64,000 bases of DNA from Tillandsia leiboldiana (GCA_029204045.2 CM055074.1:20583471-20647470), one strand, 5' to 3'; shown: positions 33,046-44,558, counted from the stretch's first letter. The notes: generated by a model not told the origin, from the sequence alone. Program-made: numbers and translations.

Positions 33046-34376
33046 ATGGCCCGTACTAGATCATCGGCCGAGGATGCAGGGGCAGATGCGACGACGTCGG
33101 CGGCCGTGGAGAACCAGCTCCTGCGACAACAACTGAGGGAGATGGCGGGGCAGCTGGCGACTCTCACGGATCACGTGCGTCAGTTGATGCAGCAACAAAC
33201 GGCCGCGAAGGTGACGGTCGCCACAGCCCCTCCGCAGGGGCTAGGCGCGCCGACGACGGGGGTCAGCGCAGGAGTGGCCCCTACAGCGACTGCAGCAGAC
33301 CAGGTACCACCACCCCAGACGACGGCACCAGCGGCGGTAACCGCGACCGCAACTGCGGGACCGGCGCCGGGAACCACCGGTGGGGGTACCTCGGGGGAGA
33401 CCGTAGTCACCCCATCCCCTACTGTGGCCGCCGCCGCCACGGGGGAGGGGTCAGTTTCGCTGACTGAGTGGGACCGCGTGCGGGCCAACCTGGCCGACTT
33501 TAAGAAATAGGACCCACCCACGTTCGAAGGGGAGACGACTGATCCCTGGGTCGTCGAGAAGTGGGTGGGATCGATGGAAAAGTTATTTGAGGACTTACTC
33601 ATGGAGGATAGCGAGCGGGTTCCCCTTGCGGTGCACTCCCTTGAGGGGGACGCCCGCTTATGGTGGAAGATGGTACACCCTGATCCCACAAAGGGCACCA
33701 CCGTACTTCCATCGTGGACGGCGTTCAAACAGGAGCTGTTTGGAGCCTTCTTCACAAGCAGCGTTAAAAAGAAAATGGAGGATGACCTGAACCACATCCA
33801 GCAGGGGAGTAAGACAGTGATGGCATATCAGCGCGAATTCGTACGACTGGCCAACTGCGTCCCTTTCGTTATAAGGGACGAGTCCCACAAGGCGTGACTT
33901 TTCGTCGACGGTTTACGGAGTGATATTTTCGAAGTGGTGCAAGCGGCCGATTTACACACTTTTCAGAAGGTAGTCGACAGGGCCACGGTGGTGGAGCACG
34001 GGTTCGCTGTTACGCGCTCCAGGAGGGAGGGCCCGGCGCACCATGAAGAAAGGAAGCGACAGCAGCAGTACTCCGGGGGAGGCTCTTCTAGTGGAAGCCG
34101 ACCCCCCAAGCGGTGGAGGCCACAGTCGGGATCTCGGAGCGCACCGTCAGGAGGGCCGAGGACGGGAGACAGGCCTTGTGTTATATGTGGGGGAGGGCAC
34201 CGAGTGGGAGATTGCCCCCAAAGGGGTGACCATTGCTTCCGATGCGGCAAACAGGGGCACTTTCGCCGCAACTGCCCCTTAGCCTGCGGATCCGCGTCCT
34301 CCGCAGCTTCTACGCCATCGCCACAGCTGTCGGGGCGGGGGAAAGCTCCTGTGGGGTCGACTTCTTGACCCCCTGC
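33046..34376 (+). pseudogene. Gag of gypsy D, with in-frame stops
   Basis: Starts MARTRSSAED at 33046. One reading frame runs the whole way, broken only by TAG at 33508-33510, TGA at 33895-33897 and TGA at 34366-34368. The two TGA codons fit C to T change of CGA, as expected from deamination of methylated CpG. Parts: a helix with Leu/Gln heptads, an Ala/Pro/Thr linker, the retrotransposon gag domain (SMEKLFEDLLMED, LEGDARLWWKMV, FKQELFGAFF, YQREFVRLAN), a basic linker, CVICGGGHRVGDC and a standard zinc knuckle CFRCGKQGHFRRNC. At 34376 it is interrupted by the C/Cassandra insertion and resumes in the same frame at 44102. Confidence 0.92.
34372..34376 (+). other. Target site duplication CCTGC, left copy
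   Basis: CCTGC immediately left of the C LTR. The matching copy is at 44097-44101, right of Cassandra, and joining the two restores the D reading frame. Confidence 0.85.
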
Positions 34377-37300
34377 TGTCACGCCCCGGCGTCGAAACTG
34401 CGACCCGGGCTCGCCAACAGATCCGCCGCCCATACGGGAAGCCCCGTATAGACGAAGCGACTAACCTGCAAAAGATCAACTATACTATACAGATATCAGA
34501 GCTGAAAGTAAAACTGCTAGAAATAAAACTATATACAACACAAGTCCTCGCCAAAAGTATATAAATCTCTCGAGCAGTAAAAATAAATACAACTCTATAC
34601 CTCACTACAAAGTTTGCTCAACATAAACTCTCAAAAGTAAGGGGGTACATCTACTCTCTGGACGACGACTGGTAGGGATCTATCTCGCGACTCCCTTACC
34701 TCGATCTGAAGAAGCAGCAACAGGAGCAGCAGGAACAGGAGTAGAAGTCCCTGTGGGAAAATACACCACGACGGGTGTGAGAACTACGTCCCAAGTAGTT
34801 CTCAGTGGGTGCCGCCAACAAGCCCGACGGTCTGCCCACTAAGTCTACTAGAGGCATAAAGAATAATATAAAACTGAAATGAAAAGGGCTGGAGAAGTAA
34901 CTCTACAGCTACTATGCCTCTATCTAGATGCTCAAGAAAAATGGAACAGATGGAAACATGATGCATCTAATAACACACACAGTATACTCACCCAATCTAA
35001 ACTGACTGCCTCAAAGGGTCCAGTCAAACCTGCGCCCACCTACTACCGCACATCCTCTACAGGACGGGTCTACCGTAGGGTGTCCGTGATTGCCAAAACT
35101 GGACCAACCAGAGGGACGGCGTCGACAAGTCGTGATACCACAGTGCAGACCACTCCGGACGTGTTACTCGAGGGGAGCGACCCCAACGAGGACAAGGGTA
35201 TCCGCGCACTCTGTCGAGCTCAATATGGCTCATGCAGGCTATAGTCCAAAACCACGATCAACAAGATCGACAGTAACCAACATCACAACTCACAGGTAAC
35301 ACAGGGAGGACCGTCACCATAAGGGTTCGAAAATTCTGATAGGTTGGTGCCTAGAATCCCAATCAAACAAGAACAGAAATCCAGGCTTCGCCTATCGAAG
35401 TTTCCGACCCCCTTACAGTTCGGGAACACACTCCCTCGGTACAACACGCAGAAGACACCAACAGGGCCCGAAAGTCCCGGGAGACTTACACCTACAACCC
35501 TATCAAACAAGAACAGGTTCCAGGCTCGGCCCCCGTGGCTTTCGTCCCGACAAAGGAACGGCCCCTAGAACCCAGACCACTCGAATCCTTCGAGTGGGAA
35601 GATTTACTGGAAAAAGGTGACATTTGTTATTGAAAACCATTTTGATCTGGAAGAAATCCATGTTTAATAATTTTAGTTCTTTTTAGAAAAACAGTTAGAA
35701 AACAAGGGTTTTACCCAAACCCCGAAGGGCTGATGCCTTTGTCCAATCAAACAAGAACAGACTCCAGCGGCCCTTCGATGCTTGGAAGAAAATATTGGTA
35801 GACTAAAATCATGTGTATGTCGTAAAGGGTTCTGGGTTCTAGGTCCGGCTAACACTAGTAAACCACACCCACTAACACAGTGGCAACAACCCCAACAGGG
35901 GAAAACAAGACCTCCCGGGACCACCGTTTACCCTAAACGGTTCCCGGTACAGACAAGCGATACACTACATCTACCAGACTCCACTCTGCTCCCAAGCACG
36001 AGTGCAAACGCATCCCACACTAAAAAGAAGTCCCGACCGCTCGGCCCACTACCCGGGCGAGGATAACACTAAGTCCAGGAATGCAACATAAAGTGTGGAT
36101 GTCTAAACATAAATAACCCTAGCCCAAGTGAGGGTTTTCTACTGGTCTGGTTACACATGCAACATATGACGGGGGTGCTAGGTCAGGTTCCAACATAACA
36201 AATATTTAACATGATAGAAGGAAGCAAGAGATCACAAGATCGACAGATAAAACTAGGAACAACAATTCCTACACTCTAGCATGCTACCAAAGTTCAATCA
36301 CTATCATGCATGATTCTATATCCATAGAATTAGAGTACAGTCCATAGATCTTGAAAGCAAAGCCACCCACCTGAAGGTGCTAACTGTCCGGGGTCGCACA
36401 GCTGAGAAAACTAGGAAAACAGCAACTCTAAGTCCAACAGGTCCAGTACAGTCCACAACCACTCCTGGGTACAACATAAGGCCACAGTTACACCTAAATC
36501 CCAAAATCTGCCAAGAAACACAACACTGAAATTTCAGCCGCAAAGATGCGGTTATTTCACCAGCTGAATGTGCTCAAAAAATTACAAATAAAATATCCCT
36601 GCGATCTTCGTGTCGATAGCTTCGAAACAAGTACTTGCACGCCCAATTCCAAGCACCGTAGGCCAAGTTACAAATTCCACAGTATCGGTGCGCAAAATCC
36701 CAAAACCATCCAACTGTAAACTCTTGTACAGATAAAAAGGAAAAGTGTATACCTTCGGGAAGGTCTCCAAAAATTCCAAGAAAAATCCACGATAATCCTC
36801 GCGTCGAGTAGATGAAAAAAGTCTACAAGCACGTCCTGATCCGAGACTCGTGCGCGGAGATCTCCTCAAGAGAAGGTGCTGCCCTCACCAAAATCTCACA
36901 GCAAAAAGGGTCCCAGTGAGCGCGAGAAAACTCCTCGAAAAACGCGAAATCTGAAAATGTACGAGAAACCCAAAATCGTAGCCTCACCTGTTACGAATCC
37001 AGCAGCGAAGAAATCGCTCGAAAAGATCGTCGGAGTAGGTCGGGGGAGCTCGCGCACCGAAACGCGACGAAGGAGAACACCAAAGAACGAGCGTCGCGCC
37101 GCGCCGTAAAAATGGAAACCTCGAAGTGCGCGCCACCAAAAATCCTAGGAATCCTCCAGAGGATGCAAAACACGAAGGGGAACAATTTTGCTGAAGAGCT
37201 TGAGGTGAGGAGAAGCTCGGAAATGCAGAAAAAGGGGAGAAGAAGGAGGCTCAGATCCTTTTAATAGCCTGCTCAAACAAATCAGGAAATGACGGATGTG

Positions 37301-38278
37301 TCCCAATGTCCGGGCGCTGGGAGATTCGGGCTGCTACAGTGTTGGGCCCGGCCCAACACTGTGCGCGCCCGAATTCCTCACGGGCCTCCACGTAGCCCGC
37401 CAAACAGCGCACAGCCAAATCCGCCACCACCCAGGCACCACGTGGCCCACCGCACACGCCGACGCGTGGCGCACCCGAGCGCGGGAAACCAGTCAACGCG
37501 CGCCCACGTGCGCCTGCACCGCCGCCTGCACCCTCTGCACGCACGCGCCCCGAGGCCTGGCGCACCCACTCCGTGGACCGAGCGTGCTACACCGCACCTA
37601 CCACACGCTGCCACGTGTCACCATCCGGTCCACCGTACACCCGTGCTTCTCCCGTGGACCGCGCCCGCTGCGCCGGCCAACCGGGAGCCGCCACGTGGCC
37701 CGTGCCCGGTGCACGCCTCCGCGGTGGACCGCGCACCTGCCCGCGCGCCCCCGCGCCTGCCCGCTGCCGCGCCGCCGCGCTCCGCCGCTGCCCGCCGGTC
37801 GCCGGAACAGTACCATTTGCCTCGAAAAACGTGCGCGTCATCCGGGCTCCGAAAAATACAAGTGAATAGTCCATTTTCATCGTTTTCGCGCGCTGAATCC
37901 AAATCCGATGTCCGATTCTCCAAATTCTCATCCGAAAATTTGCCGAATGCCCCCGGAAAGCCCACTTGATCTGATTTTCACGCCGGGTCCATTCCAAAAA
38001 TCCGGTTTGCCAAATTCCATCTCTAAAAATTCCCGAAGGCATCCGGAGAGGTGATCTTTTATCCTAACTTCGCCCTGAGTCCAAATTTGACATCCGCATC
38101 GCGCGAAATCACTTCTAAACACTCGACGGGTCCTCCATAAACTCCCGTGATCCATAATTAAGCCCGAAGTCCACCACTTGTGTCCAAATTGCGCACAAAC
38201 ACCACCAACACACCACACAAGCCTTCGAAAGCTGCCAAACAACCAGAAAACTCCCCGCGGGGAAACCAGGTCCTCACA
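34377..38278 (-). repeat. 3' LTR of gypsy C (3902 bp)
   Basis: Minus-strand TGTGAGGACCTGG (38278) to CGGGGCGTGACA (34377). U3 is about 1 kb and GC-rich in its middle (37370-37800), with repeated CACGTGGC and GTGGACCG motifs; a TATA-like GGCTATTAAAAGG lies near 37255-37268. About 2.9 kb of R/U5 follows. ORFs of 100-230 codons in the GC-rich part occur in all frames and are not credible genes. Confidence 0.9.
35325..35796 (-). repeat. Three hairpins with constant ATCAAACAAGAACAG core, C 3' LTR
   Basis: The 15-mer ATCAAACAAGAACAG (written on +) occurs near 35362, 35504 and 35745. Each copy sits between arms that pair: gatagg/cctatc, cgaaag/ctttcg, and cgaaggg/cccttcg. The arm sequences differ although the core is constant. 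The same three occur in the 5' LTR, and a fourth inside the element. Confidence 0.7.
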
Positions 38279-39001
38279 TCGTCCCCCACTAAAAGGAAGT
38301 TTCGTCCCCGAAACTAAAACAACCCACAACAAAACTAAAACAATCAAATCAACCAAAGACGCAAACACTAAACTAGCAAGAAAGGTACGGCTCCACCAGC
38401 AGGAAAGTCATCAACCCCAACCCTCGATTGAGAAAACAGCTGAAATTAGCGAAAAGTCCGAAAATTTCGAAAGATCAGTGCCTTCGCCCCAATCAAACAA
38501 GAACAGGTTCGGGCACTGTCTCCATTGCTAGAGCAATCTTTCGAAGTTTTCATCCTGTTCGTAAATTTCAGTACAAAGGCGAGAAAAGGGAGGGAAGTGT
38601 TGGTGTCGTTCCTGCTGTGGCTACAAATGAATGCTACCATTAACGAGACTTCTAAGGACACAACCTCTAGTCCTAAACCTCACATCTGCTCCCGGGGTGG
38701 CGTCTGCCCAAAGCCGCTGAAGCTGATGCCGCTGGAAGGATACGCCGACAATCCGGGAATACGAACTCCTCCAGTCCAACTCGCAGAAGGGTAACTGCTC
38801 TCATTCCAATATCAGTCGTAGCACGGCACCACACCAACCGGTTCAACCTGTGTGCTCACTCAAAGTCCTGGAGCTGTCCTTGAATCGTCACATCAGCCGG
38901 TGAAGTCCCAAGTCTCAACTGCACTGATCACACACCGCGATCCTCCTCTACTCGTAGGATACTGGGAAGAATCCAATCGCTAAAACATGTAGCAGAAATT
39001 C
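38279..39001 (-). other. C internal 3' region: polypurine tract, palindrome and hairpin
   Basis: No coding sequence. Next to the LTR the minus strand reads AGTGGGGGACGA (38279-38290), a polypurine tract. Just before it is the palindromic block AGTTTCGGGGACGAAACTT (about 38294-38312) seen beside other gypsy 3' LTRs here. At 38448-38542 a fourth ATCAAACAAGAACAG core (38492) lies within cagtgcc/ggcactg and cgaaagat/atctttcg arms. The stretch 38640-39001 holds nothing I recognise; it is probably a relic of pol deletion. Confidence 0.6.
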
Positions 39002-40111
39002 CTAACCCATACCCATGCAAAGATGCTGATGCAGATACTCAACTAATAATGCAGAAGAATGCAGCGGTATCGAAATGCTCAATTCAGCTAACTGAAATAA
39101 AATCATACCTGCCGCGACATGATATGCTGCCGGGGTGTCCTCCACTAGGGCTGAATAAACCCGTCCGCTGGGTGTTGAAGATCGTTGTCCCGTTTGTCCC
39201 GACGTCGTGGCCCACTCTGTCTGACGGTGGGCCGGAGGGGCTTCCGCTGCATGGATAGGCAATGGGGGTGCTGTCACAAGGGGTCGCACTGATAGAATGG
39301 CTCGGGGACAAGCTGCCTGAAGATGTCCCAACGATCCACAGAGGAAACACCGCCCCCGTCTCTGGTAACAATGCGACGGCGAATGAGGGCCGCCACAGAT
39401 GACACACCGCTCCTGTCGCTGGCGCCGAAACCGCTGCTGTCGGGGGTACTGCTGCTGAGACTGCTGTCGCTGCTGGTGCTGCTGATACCGCGGCTGCTGC
39501 GGGGGTCCACCTGATCTCAGGCGCCTCCGAAACCTACGACCCTGAGGATGAGATCGTGAAGGTCTCGGACGTCCCTGCTGACTCGTCTGTCCCTCAACAT
39601 CCCGTGCTGGGCGCTTCGCCCCCGGAATCCCTGCGGGGGCTGGAGCCACCTTGGCCGTCACCGCCTCTCCGCGCTCCGTACTCTGCCCCGAAAAACGATG
39701 CGGATCAGACTGATGGAATCTCGTCAACATATCAACCACCTCGCGCTGCTCTGCAGGGGTCAACTGTCCTGCTGTCCCAGACGACTGACCACTGGTACTC
39801 GATGCAGTAGGGGCTGCCTGTGCTGCTGGTACAACTGGGGGTGCCACAGCTGGCGAAGCAGGTACGGGGAAACTCCCTGGGGGTGCTACAACTGGCTGTA
39901 CCCTCTGCTCCAACAAAAGCATCATACGACCCATGACCTCCTCCTGGCGGTGTGAAGTCTCCTCCTGGCACCGAACAACCTCAGACAACTGGGCCATCTG
40001 CGCCCGAAGCTCCAGCACCTCACTCTGCTGACACTGTGCTGACTCCTCCTGCCCAGGCTCATCGGAGGGGAAAGGCTGAGAACGCGTTTGTACCCAGCGT
40101 CGGGGAGGCAT
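39002..40111 (-). pseudogene. Gag of gypsy C, internally deleted
   Basis: Starts at MPPRRWVQTRSQ (ATG 40111) after a CAG that could be a splice acceptor. A Glu/Gln-rich helix and a Pro/Ala linker lead to LTPAEQREVVDMLTRF, the beginning of the gag domain. The central part is missing: the frame jumps to a basic Gln/Arg-rich linker and two zinc fingers, CVICGGPHSPSHC and CFLCGSLGHLQAAC. A short piece before protease (SGRVYSALVEDTPAAYHVAAGMI) follows, but the catalytic site and all pol are absent; the remaining codons to 39002 come from deletion-junction sequence. The frame is open, so the product could still be made. Confidence 0.85.
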
Positions 40112-40411
40112 CGTGCCCACCTGCAACACACATGGAAACAACAGGACAGTACCAAACAACACTCGACCCAATCCAGCGAAAGTCTAAGACATGTCATCCA
40201 TTCCCTAGCATTATGTTGTCTGCAGCCAACATAATCGCTTAGGAGAATAAACATGTCAGTCACTCATCCCACCCCTTGGGAGAGTATCAAACTCAATCAG
40301 GACTCTCGCTAACAGTCACGACTCTCACGTAGTCATCCTAATGTCCAACCACAAGCCTAGGGTTTCTAAGTCCACAATGACCTACAACCTAGGCTCTGAT
40401 ACCACCAAATC
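40112..40411 (-). other. C leader with initiator-Met primer binding site
   Basis: Minus-strand TGGTATCAGAGC at 40393-40404, seven bases from the LTR. The rest is a short non-coding leader with a GTGTGTTGCAG possible acceptor before the gag ATG. Confidence 0.85.
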
Positions 40412-43400
40412 TGTCACGCCCCGGCGTCGAAACTGCGACCCGGGCTCGCCAACAGATCCGCCGCCCATACGGGAAGCCCCGTATAGACGAAGCGGCTAAC
40501 CTGCAAAAGATCAACTATACTATACAGATATCAGAGCTGAAAGTAAAACTGCTAGAAATAAAACTATATACAACACAAGTCCTCGCCAAAAGTACATAAA
40601 TCTCTCGAGCAGTAAAAATAAATACAACTCTATACCTCACTACAAAGTTTGCTCAACATAAACTCTCAAAAGTAAGGGGGTACATCTACTCTCTGGACGA
40701 CGACTGGTAGGGATCTATCTCGCGACTCCCTTACCTCGATCTGAAGAAGCAGCAACAGGAGCAGCAGGAACAGGAGTAGAAGTCCCTATGGGAAAATACA
40801 CCACGACGGGTGTGAGAACTACGTCCCAAGTAGTTCTCAGTGGGTGCCGCCAACAAGCCCGACGGTCTGCCCACTAAGTCTACTAGAGGCATAAAGAATA
40901 ATATAAAATTGAAATGAAAAGGGCTGGAGAAGTAACTCTACAGCTACTATGCCTCTATCTAGATGCTCAAGAAAAATGGAACAGATGGTAACATGATGCA
41001 TCTACTAACACACACAGTATACTCACCCAATCTAAACTGACTGCCTCAAAGGGTCCAGTCAAACCTGCGCCCACCTACCGCCGCACATCCTCTACAGGAC
41101 GGGTCTACCGTAGGGTGTCCGTGAATGCCAAAACTGGACCAACCAGAGGGACGGCGTCGACAAGTCGCGATACCATAGTGCAGACCACTCCGGACGTGTT
41201 ACTCGAGGGGAGCGACCCCAACGAGGACAAGGGTATCCGCGCACTCTGTCGAGCTCAATATGGCTCATGCAGGCTATAGTCCAAAACCACGATCAACAAG
41301 ATCGACAGTAACCAACATCACAACTCACAGGTAACACAGGGAGGACCGTCACCATAAGGGTTCGAAAATTCTGATAGGTTGGTGCCTAGAATCCCAATCA
41401 AACAAGAACAGAAATCCAGGCTTCGCCTATCGAAGTTTTCGACCCCCTTACAGTTCGGGAACACACTCCCTCGGTACAACACGCAGAAGACACCAACAGG
41501 GCCCGAAAGTCCCGGGAGACTTACACCTACAACCCTATCAAACAAGAACAGGTTCCAGGCTCGGCCCCCGTGGCTTTCGTCCCGACAAAGGAACGGCCCC
41601 TAGAACCCAGACCACTCGAATCCTTCGAGTGGGAAGATTTACTGGAAAAAGGTGACATTTGTTATTGAAAACCATTTTGATCTGGAAGAAATCCATGTTT
41701 AATAATTTTAGTTCTTTTTAGAAAAACAGTTAGAAAACAAGGATTTTACCCAAACCCCGAAGGGCTGATGCCTTTGTCCAATCAAACAAGAACAGACTCC
41801 AGCGGCCCTTCAATGCTTGGAAGAAAATATTGGTAGACTAAAATCATGTGTATGTCGAAAAGGGTTCTGGGTTCTAGGTCCGGCTAACACTAGTAAACCA
41901 CACCCACTAACACAGTGGCAACAACCCCAACAGGGGAAAACAAGACCTCCCGGGACCACCGTTTACCCTAAACGGTTCCCGGTACAGACAAGCGATACAC
42001 TACATCTACCAGACTCCACTCTGCTCCCAAGCACGAGTGCAAACGCATCCCACACTAAAAAGAAGTCCCGACCGCTCGGCCCACTACCCGGGCGAGGATA
42101 ACACTAAGTCCAGGAATGCAACATAAAGTGTGGATGTCTAAACATAAATAACCCTAGCCCAAGTGAGGGTTTTCTACTGGTCTGGTTACACATGCAACAT
42201 ATGACGGGGATGCTAGGTCAGGTTCCAACATAACAAATATTTAACATGATAGAAGGAAGCAAGAGGTCACAAGATCGACAGATAAAACTAGGAACAACAA
42301 TTCCTACACTCTAGCATGCTACCAAAGTCCAATCACTATCATGCATGATTCTATATCCATAGAATTAGAGTACAGTCCATAGATCTTGAAAGCAAAGCCA
42401 CCCACCTGAAGGTGCTAACTGTCCGGGGTCGCACAGCTGAGAAAACTAGGAAAACAGCAACTCTAAGTCCAACAGGTCCAGTACAGTCCACAACCACTCC
42501 AGGGTACAACATAAGGCCACAGTTACACCTAAATCCCAAAATCTGCCAAGAAACACAACACTGAAATTTCAGCCGCAAAGATGTGGTTATTTCACCTGCT
42601 GAATGTGCTCAAAAAATTCCAAATAAAATATCCCTGCGATCTTCGTGTCGATAGCTTCGAAACAAGTACCTGCACGCCCAATTCCGAGCACCGTAGGCCA
42701 AGTTACAAATTCCACAGTATCGGTGCGCAAAATCCCAAAACCATCCAACTGTAAACTCTTGTACAGATAAAAAGGAAAAGTGTATACCTTCGGGAAGGTC
42801 TCCAAAAATTCCAAGAAAAATCCACGATGATCCTCGCGTCGAGTAGATGAAAAAAGTCTATAAGCACGTCCTGAAAAAAGTCACCATCCGGTCCACCGTA
42901 CACCCGTGCTTCTCCCGTGGACCGCGCCCGCTGCGCCGGCCAACCGGGAGCCGCCACGTGGCCCGTGCCCGGTGCACGCCTCCGCGGTGGACCGCGCACC
43001 TGCCCGCGCGCCCCCGCGCCTGCCCGCCGCCGCCGCCGCTGCCCGCCGGTCGCCGGAACAGTACCATTTGCCTCGAAAAATGTGCGCGTCATCCGGGCTC
43101 CGAAAAATACAAGTGAATAGTCCATTTTCATCGTTTTCGCGCGCTGAATCCAAATCCGATGTCCGATTCTCCAAATTCTCATCCGAAAATTTGCCGAAGG
43201 CCCCCGGAAAGCCCACTTGATCCGATTTTCGCGCCGGGTCCATTCCAAAAATCCGGTTTGCCAAATTCCATCTCTAAAAATTCCCGAAGGCATCCGGAGA
43301 GGTGATCTTTTATCCTAACTTCGCCCTGAGTCCAAATTTGACATCCGCATCGCGCGAAATCACTTCTAAACACTCGACGGGTCCTCCATAAACTCCCGTG

Positions 43401-43518
43401 ATCCATAATTAAGCCCGAAGTCCACCACTTGTGTCCAAATTGCGCACAAACACCACCAACACACCACACAAGCCTTCAAAAGCTGCCAAACAACCAGAAA
43501 ACTCCCCGCGGGGAAACC
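40412..43518 (-). repeat. 5' LTR of gypsy C, promoter deleted (about 3.1 kb)
   Basis: Nearly identical to 34377-38278 over its length, with one large difference: bases matching 36840-37616 of the other copy (777 bp) are replaced by AAAAA at 42875-42879. The lost part contains the TATA-like box and core promoter. A smaller loss of about 15 bp lies near 43030. At the outer end the final AGGTCCTCACA is missing and Cassandra sequence starts. The three ATCAAACAAGAACAG hairpins are kept (about 41360-41831). Confidence 0.88.
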
Positions 43519-43530
43519 CCTCCCACGCCC

Positions 43531-43593
43531 CACTTCCCAGGGGGTCACCCATCCTAGAACTACTCTAGCTCTAGCACGCTTAACTCTCATGTT
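43531..43593 (-). other. 5S rRNA-derived segment, Cassandra 3' LTR
   Basis: Minus strand contains AGTTAAGCGTGCT, AGTAGTTCTAGGATGGGTGAC and CCTGGGAAGT, in the order of the 5S gene. These cover most of the internal control region, with AGAGCTAGAG where 5S has TGGGCGAGAG. It is a derived sequence, not a functional 5S gene. Confidence 0.9.
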
Positions 43594-43929
43594 CCTCTTG
43601 GATTTTGCTACCATCCAAAATGCTATAGCCGGGTTAGAGATTTAGTCCTATTATATCATTTATATATAGTACTAATCCAAATTCCGGGGGTGTCACATTC
43701 TTCCCCCCTTTAAGCCCTGACGTCCACGTCAGGCTCAAGTACACTCACAAGCACCAGGCGATGTGAGACTCGTCTCGCTAGCCTTAGCCAACCTTGTGAG
43801 GAGCTGCACTCCACTCACAACGGTCATTAGCCGGGGAGCCTCGCTCTACCCGCTATATAACCCTGGCTCAGCCGAGACTCATCTCACATTTCCGGCTGGT
43901 GAATATCTCTGATACCAACTGTGACGCCC

Positions 43930-43993
43930 CACTTCCCAGGGAGTCACCCATCCTAGAACTACTCTAGCTCTAGCACGCTTTACTCTCATGTTC
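43930..43993 (-). other. 5S rRNA-derived segment, Cassandra 5' LTR
   Basis: Second copy of the 5S-like block. It differs from the first by GAGTAAAGCGTGCT (A for T in the A-box region) and GTGACTCCCTGGG, so the two LTRs have diverged slightly. Confidence 0.88.
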
Positions 43994-44096
43994 CTCTTGG
44001 ATTTTGCTACCATCCAAAATGCTATAGCCGGGTTAGAGATTTAGTCCTATTATATCATTTATATATAGGACTAATCCAAATTCCGGGGGTGTCACA

Positions 44097-44558
44097 CCTG
44101 CACCAGGGCGAGAGGAGGATAGGCAGCCACAACCTGGCGGGCGAGTTTTCTCGATGACCCGCCAAGAGACGGATCCGCCGGAGGACGCACTTGCAGGTAT
44201 TACTTCGGTTTCAAATTTCCCGCGCTAGAACTCTTTTGATACCGGAGCAACACACTCTTCATTTCTCGTGACTTCGTGTTAGTGCATGGTCTTGGGGAGA
44301 TACCCCTTCTAGTCTAATGACGGTCCAATCTGCGGGTGGGTCCTTGGTGGCGAATAGCCTTGTGGCCGCCTGCTCGACTAGGCTAGGGCGACTACCTTGC
44401 CCTTGGGATTTGGTGGTGATCCCATAAAGGAGTACGACGTGGTGTTGGGCATGGACTGTTCTTGGGTCAACTTGCGTACGAATAAGGAGCGTCTTCGGGT
44501 GACCCTTCAGACCGTCAGGGACCAGAGAGGGTAGGCCAAACTCCAAAGGTGTGAGTGG
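44097..44558 (+). pseudogene. Gypsy D after the insertion: gag end and protease, pol deleted
   Basis: Codons resume in the gag frame (APGREEDRQPQPGGRVFSM, then DPPEDALAGITS). The protease site FDTGATHS (about 44237-44260) and the conserved EYDVVLGMDCSWVNL segment near 44430 follow, with stops and shifts. After about 44535 there is no RT, RNase H or integrase; GTGAGTGG and an LTR start follow at once, so about 3-4 kb of pol is deleted. The antisense ORF 44259-44906 is a shadow. Confidence 0.8.

Larger units (their letters stand above)
34377..43518 (-). mobile_element. Gypsy element C, non-autonomous, very long LTRs
   Basis: Minus-strand element with 3' LTR 34377-38278, internal region of only 2.1 kb, and 5' LTR from 40412 to about 43518. 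The internal part carries a shortened gag and no pol, so it would depend on proteins from a relative. Its LTR start (TGTGAGGACC) and end (GGGGCGTGACA) are similar in style to X. The last 11 bases of the 5' LTR are missing where Cassandra is joined. Confidence 0.88.
43521..44096 (-). mobile_element. Cassandra TRIM retrotransposon
   Basis: A 576-bp non-coding element: two 177-bp LTRs (43521-43697 and 43920-44096) around 222 bp. On the minus strand each LTR starts TGTGACACCCCCGG and ends GGCGTCACA. A primer site GTTGGTATCAGAGA follows the 5' LTR (minus, about 43906-43919) and a polypurine tract AAAGGGGGGAAGAA precedes the 3' LTR (43698-43711). The LTRs contain the 3' half of 5S rRNA, the defining trait of Cassandra, a TRIM known across ferns and seed plants. 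The end facing C has lost its terminal TGTG; the outer end is intact and touches the CCTGC duplication. Confidence 0.93.

Noticed and set aside
33180..33797. Antisense 205-codon ORF opposite gypsy D gag
   Set aside because: Mirror of a biased Ala/Pro/Thr-coding strand; no motif, no start context.
35325..35796. Hammerhead or other self-cleaving ribozyme in the C LTR (retrozyme-like)
   Set aside because: CTGATAG and CTGATGC are present, but no CTGANGA with a matching GAAA and stem arrangement was found on either strand.
37251..38042. ORFs of 70-226 codons in the C LTR, also at 42703-43293
   Set aside because: GC-rich LTR sequence; frames shift between the two LTR copies through small deletions.
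43531..43990. Genuine 5S rRNA genes
   Set aside because: Only the 3' half is present, with changes in the control region, and it lies inside paired 177-bp LTRs with primer site and polypurine tract: Cassandra.
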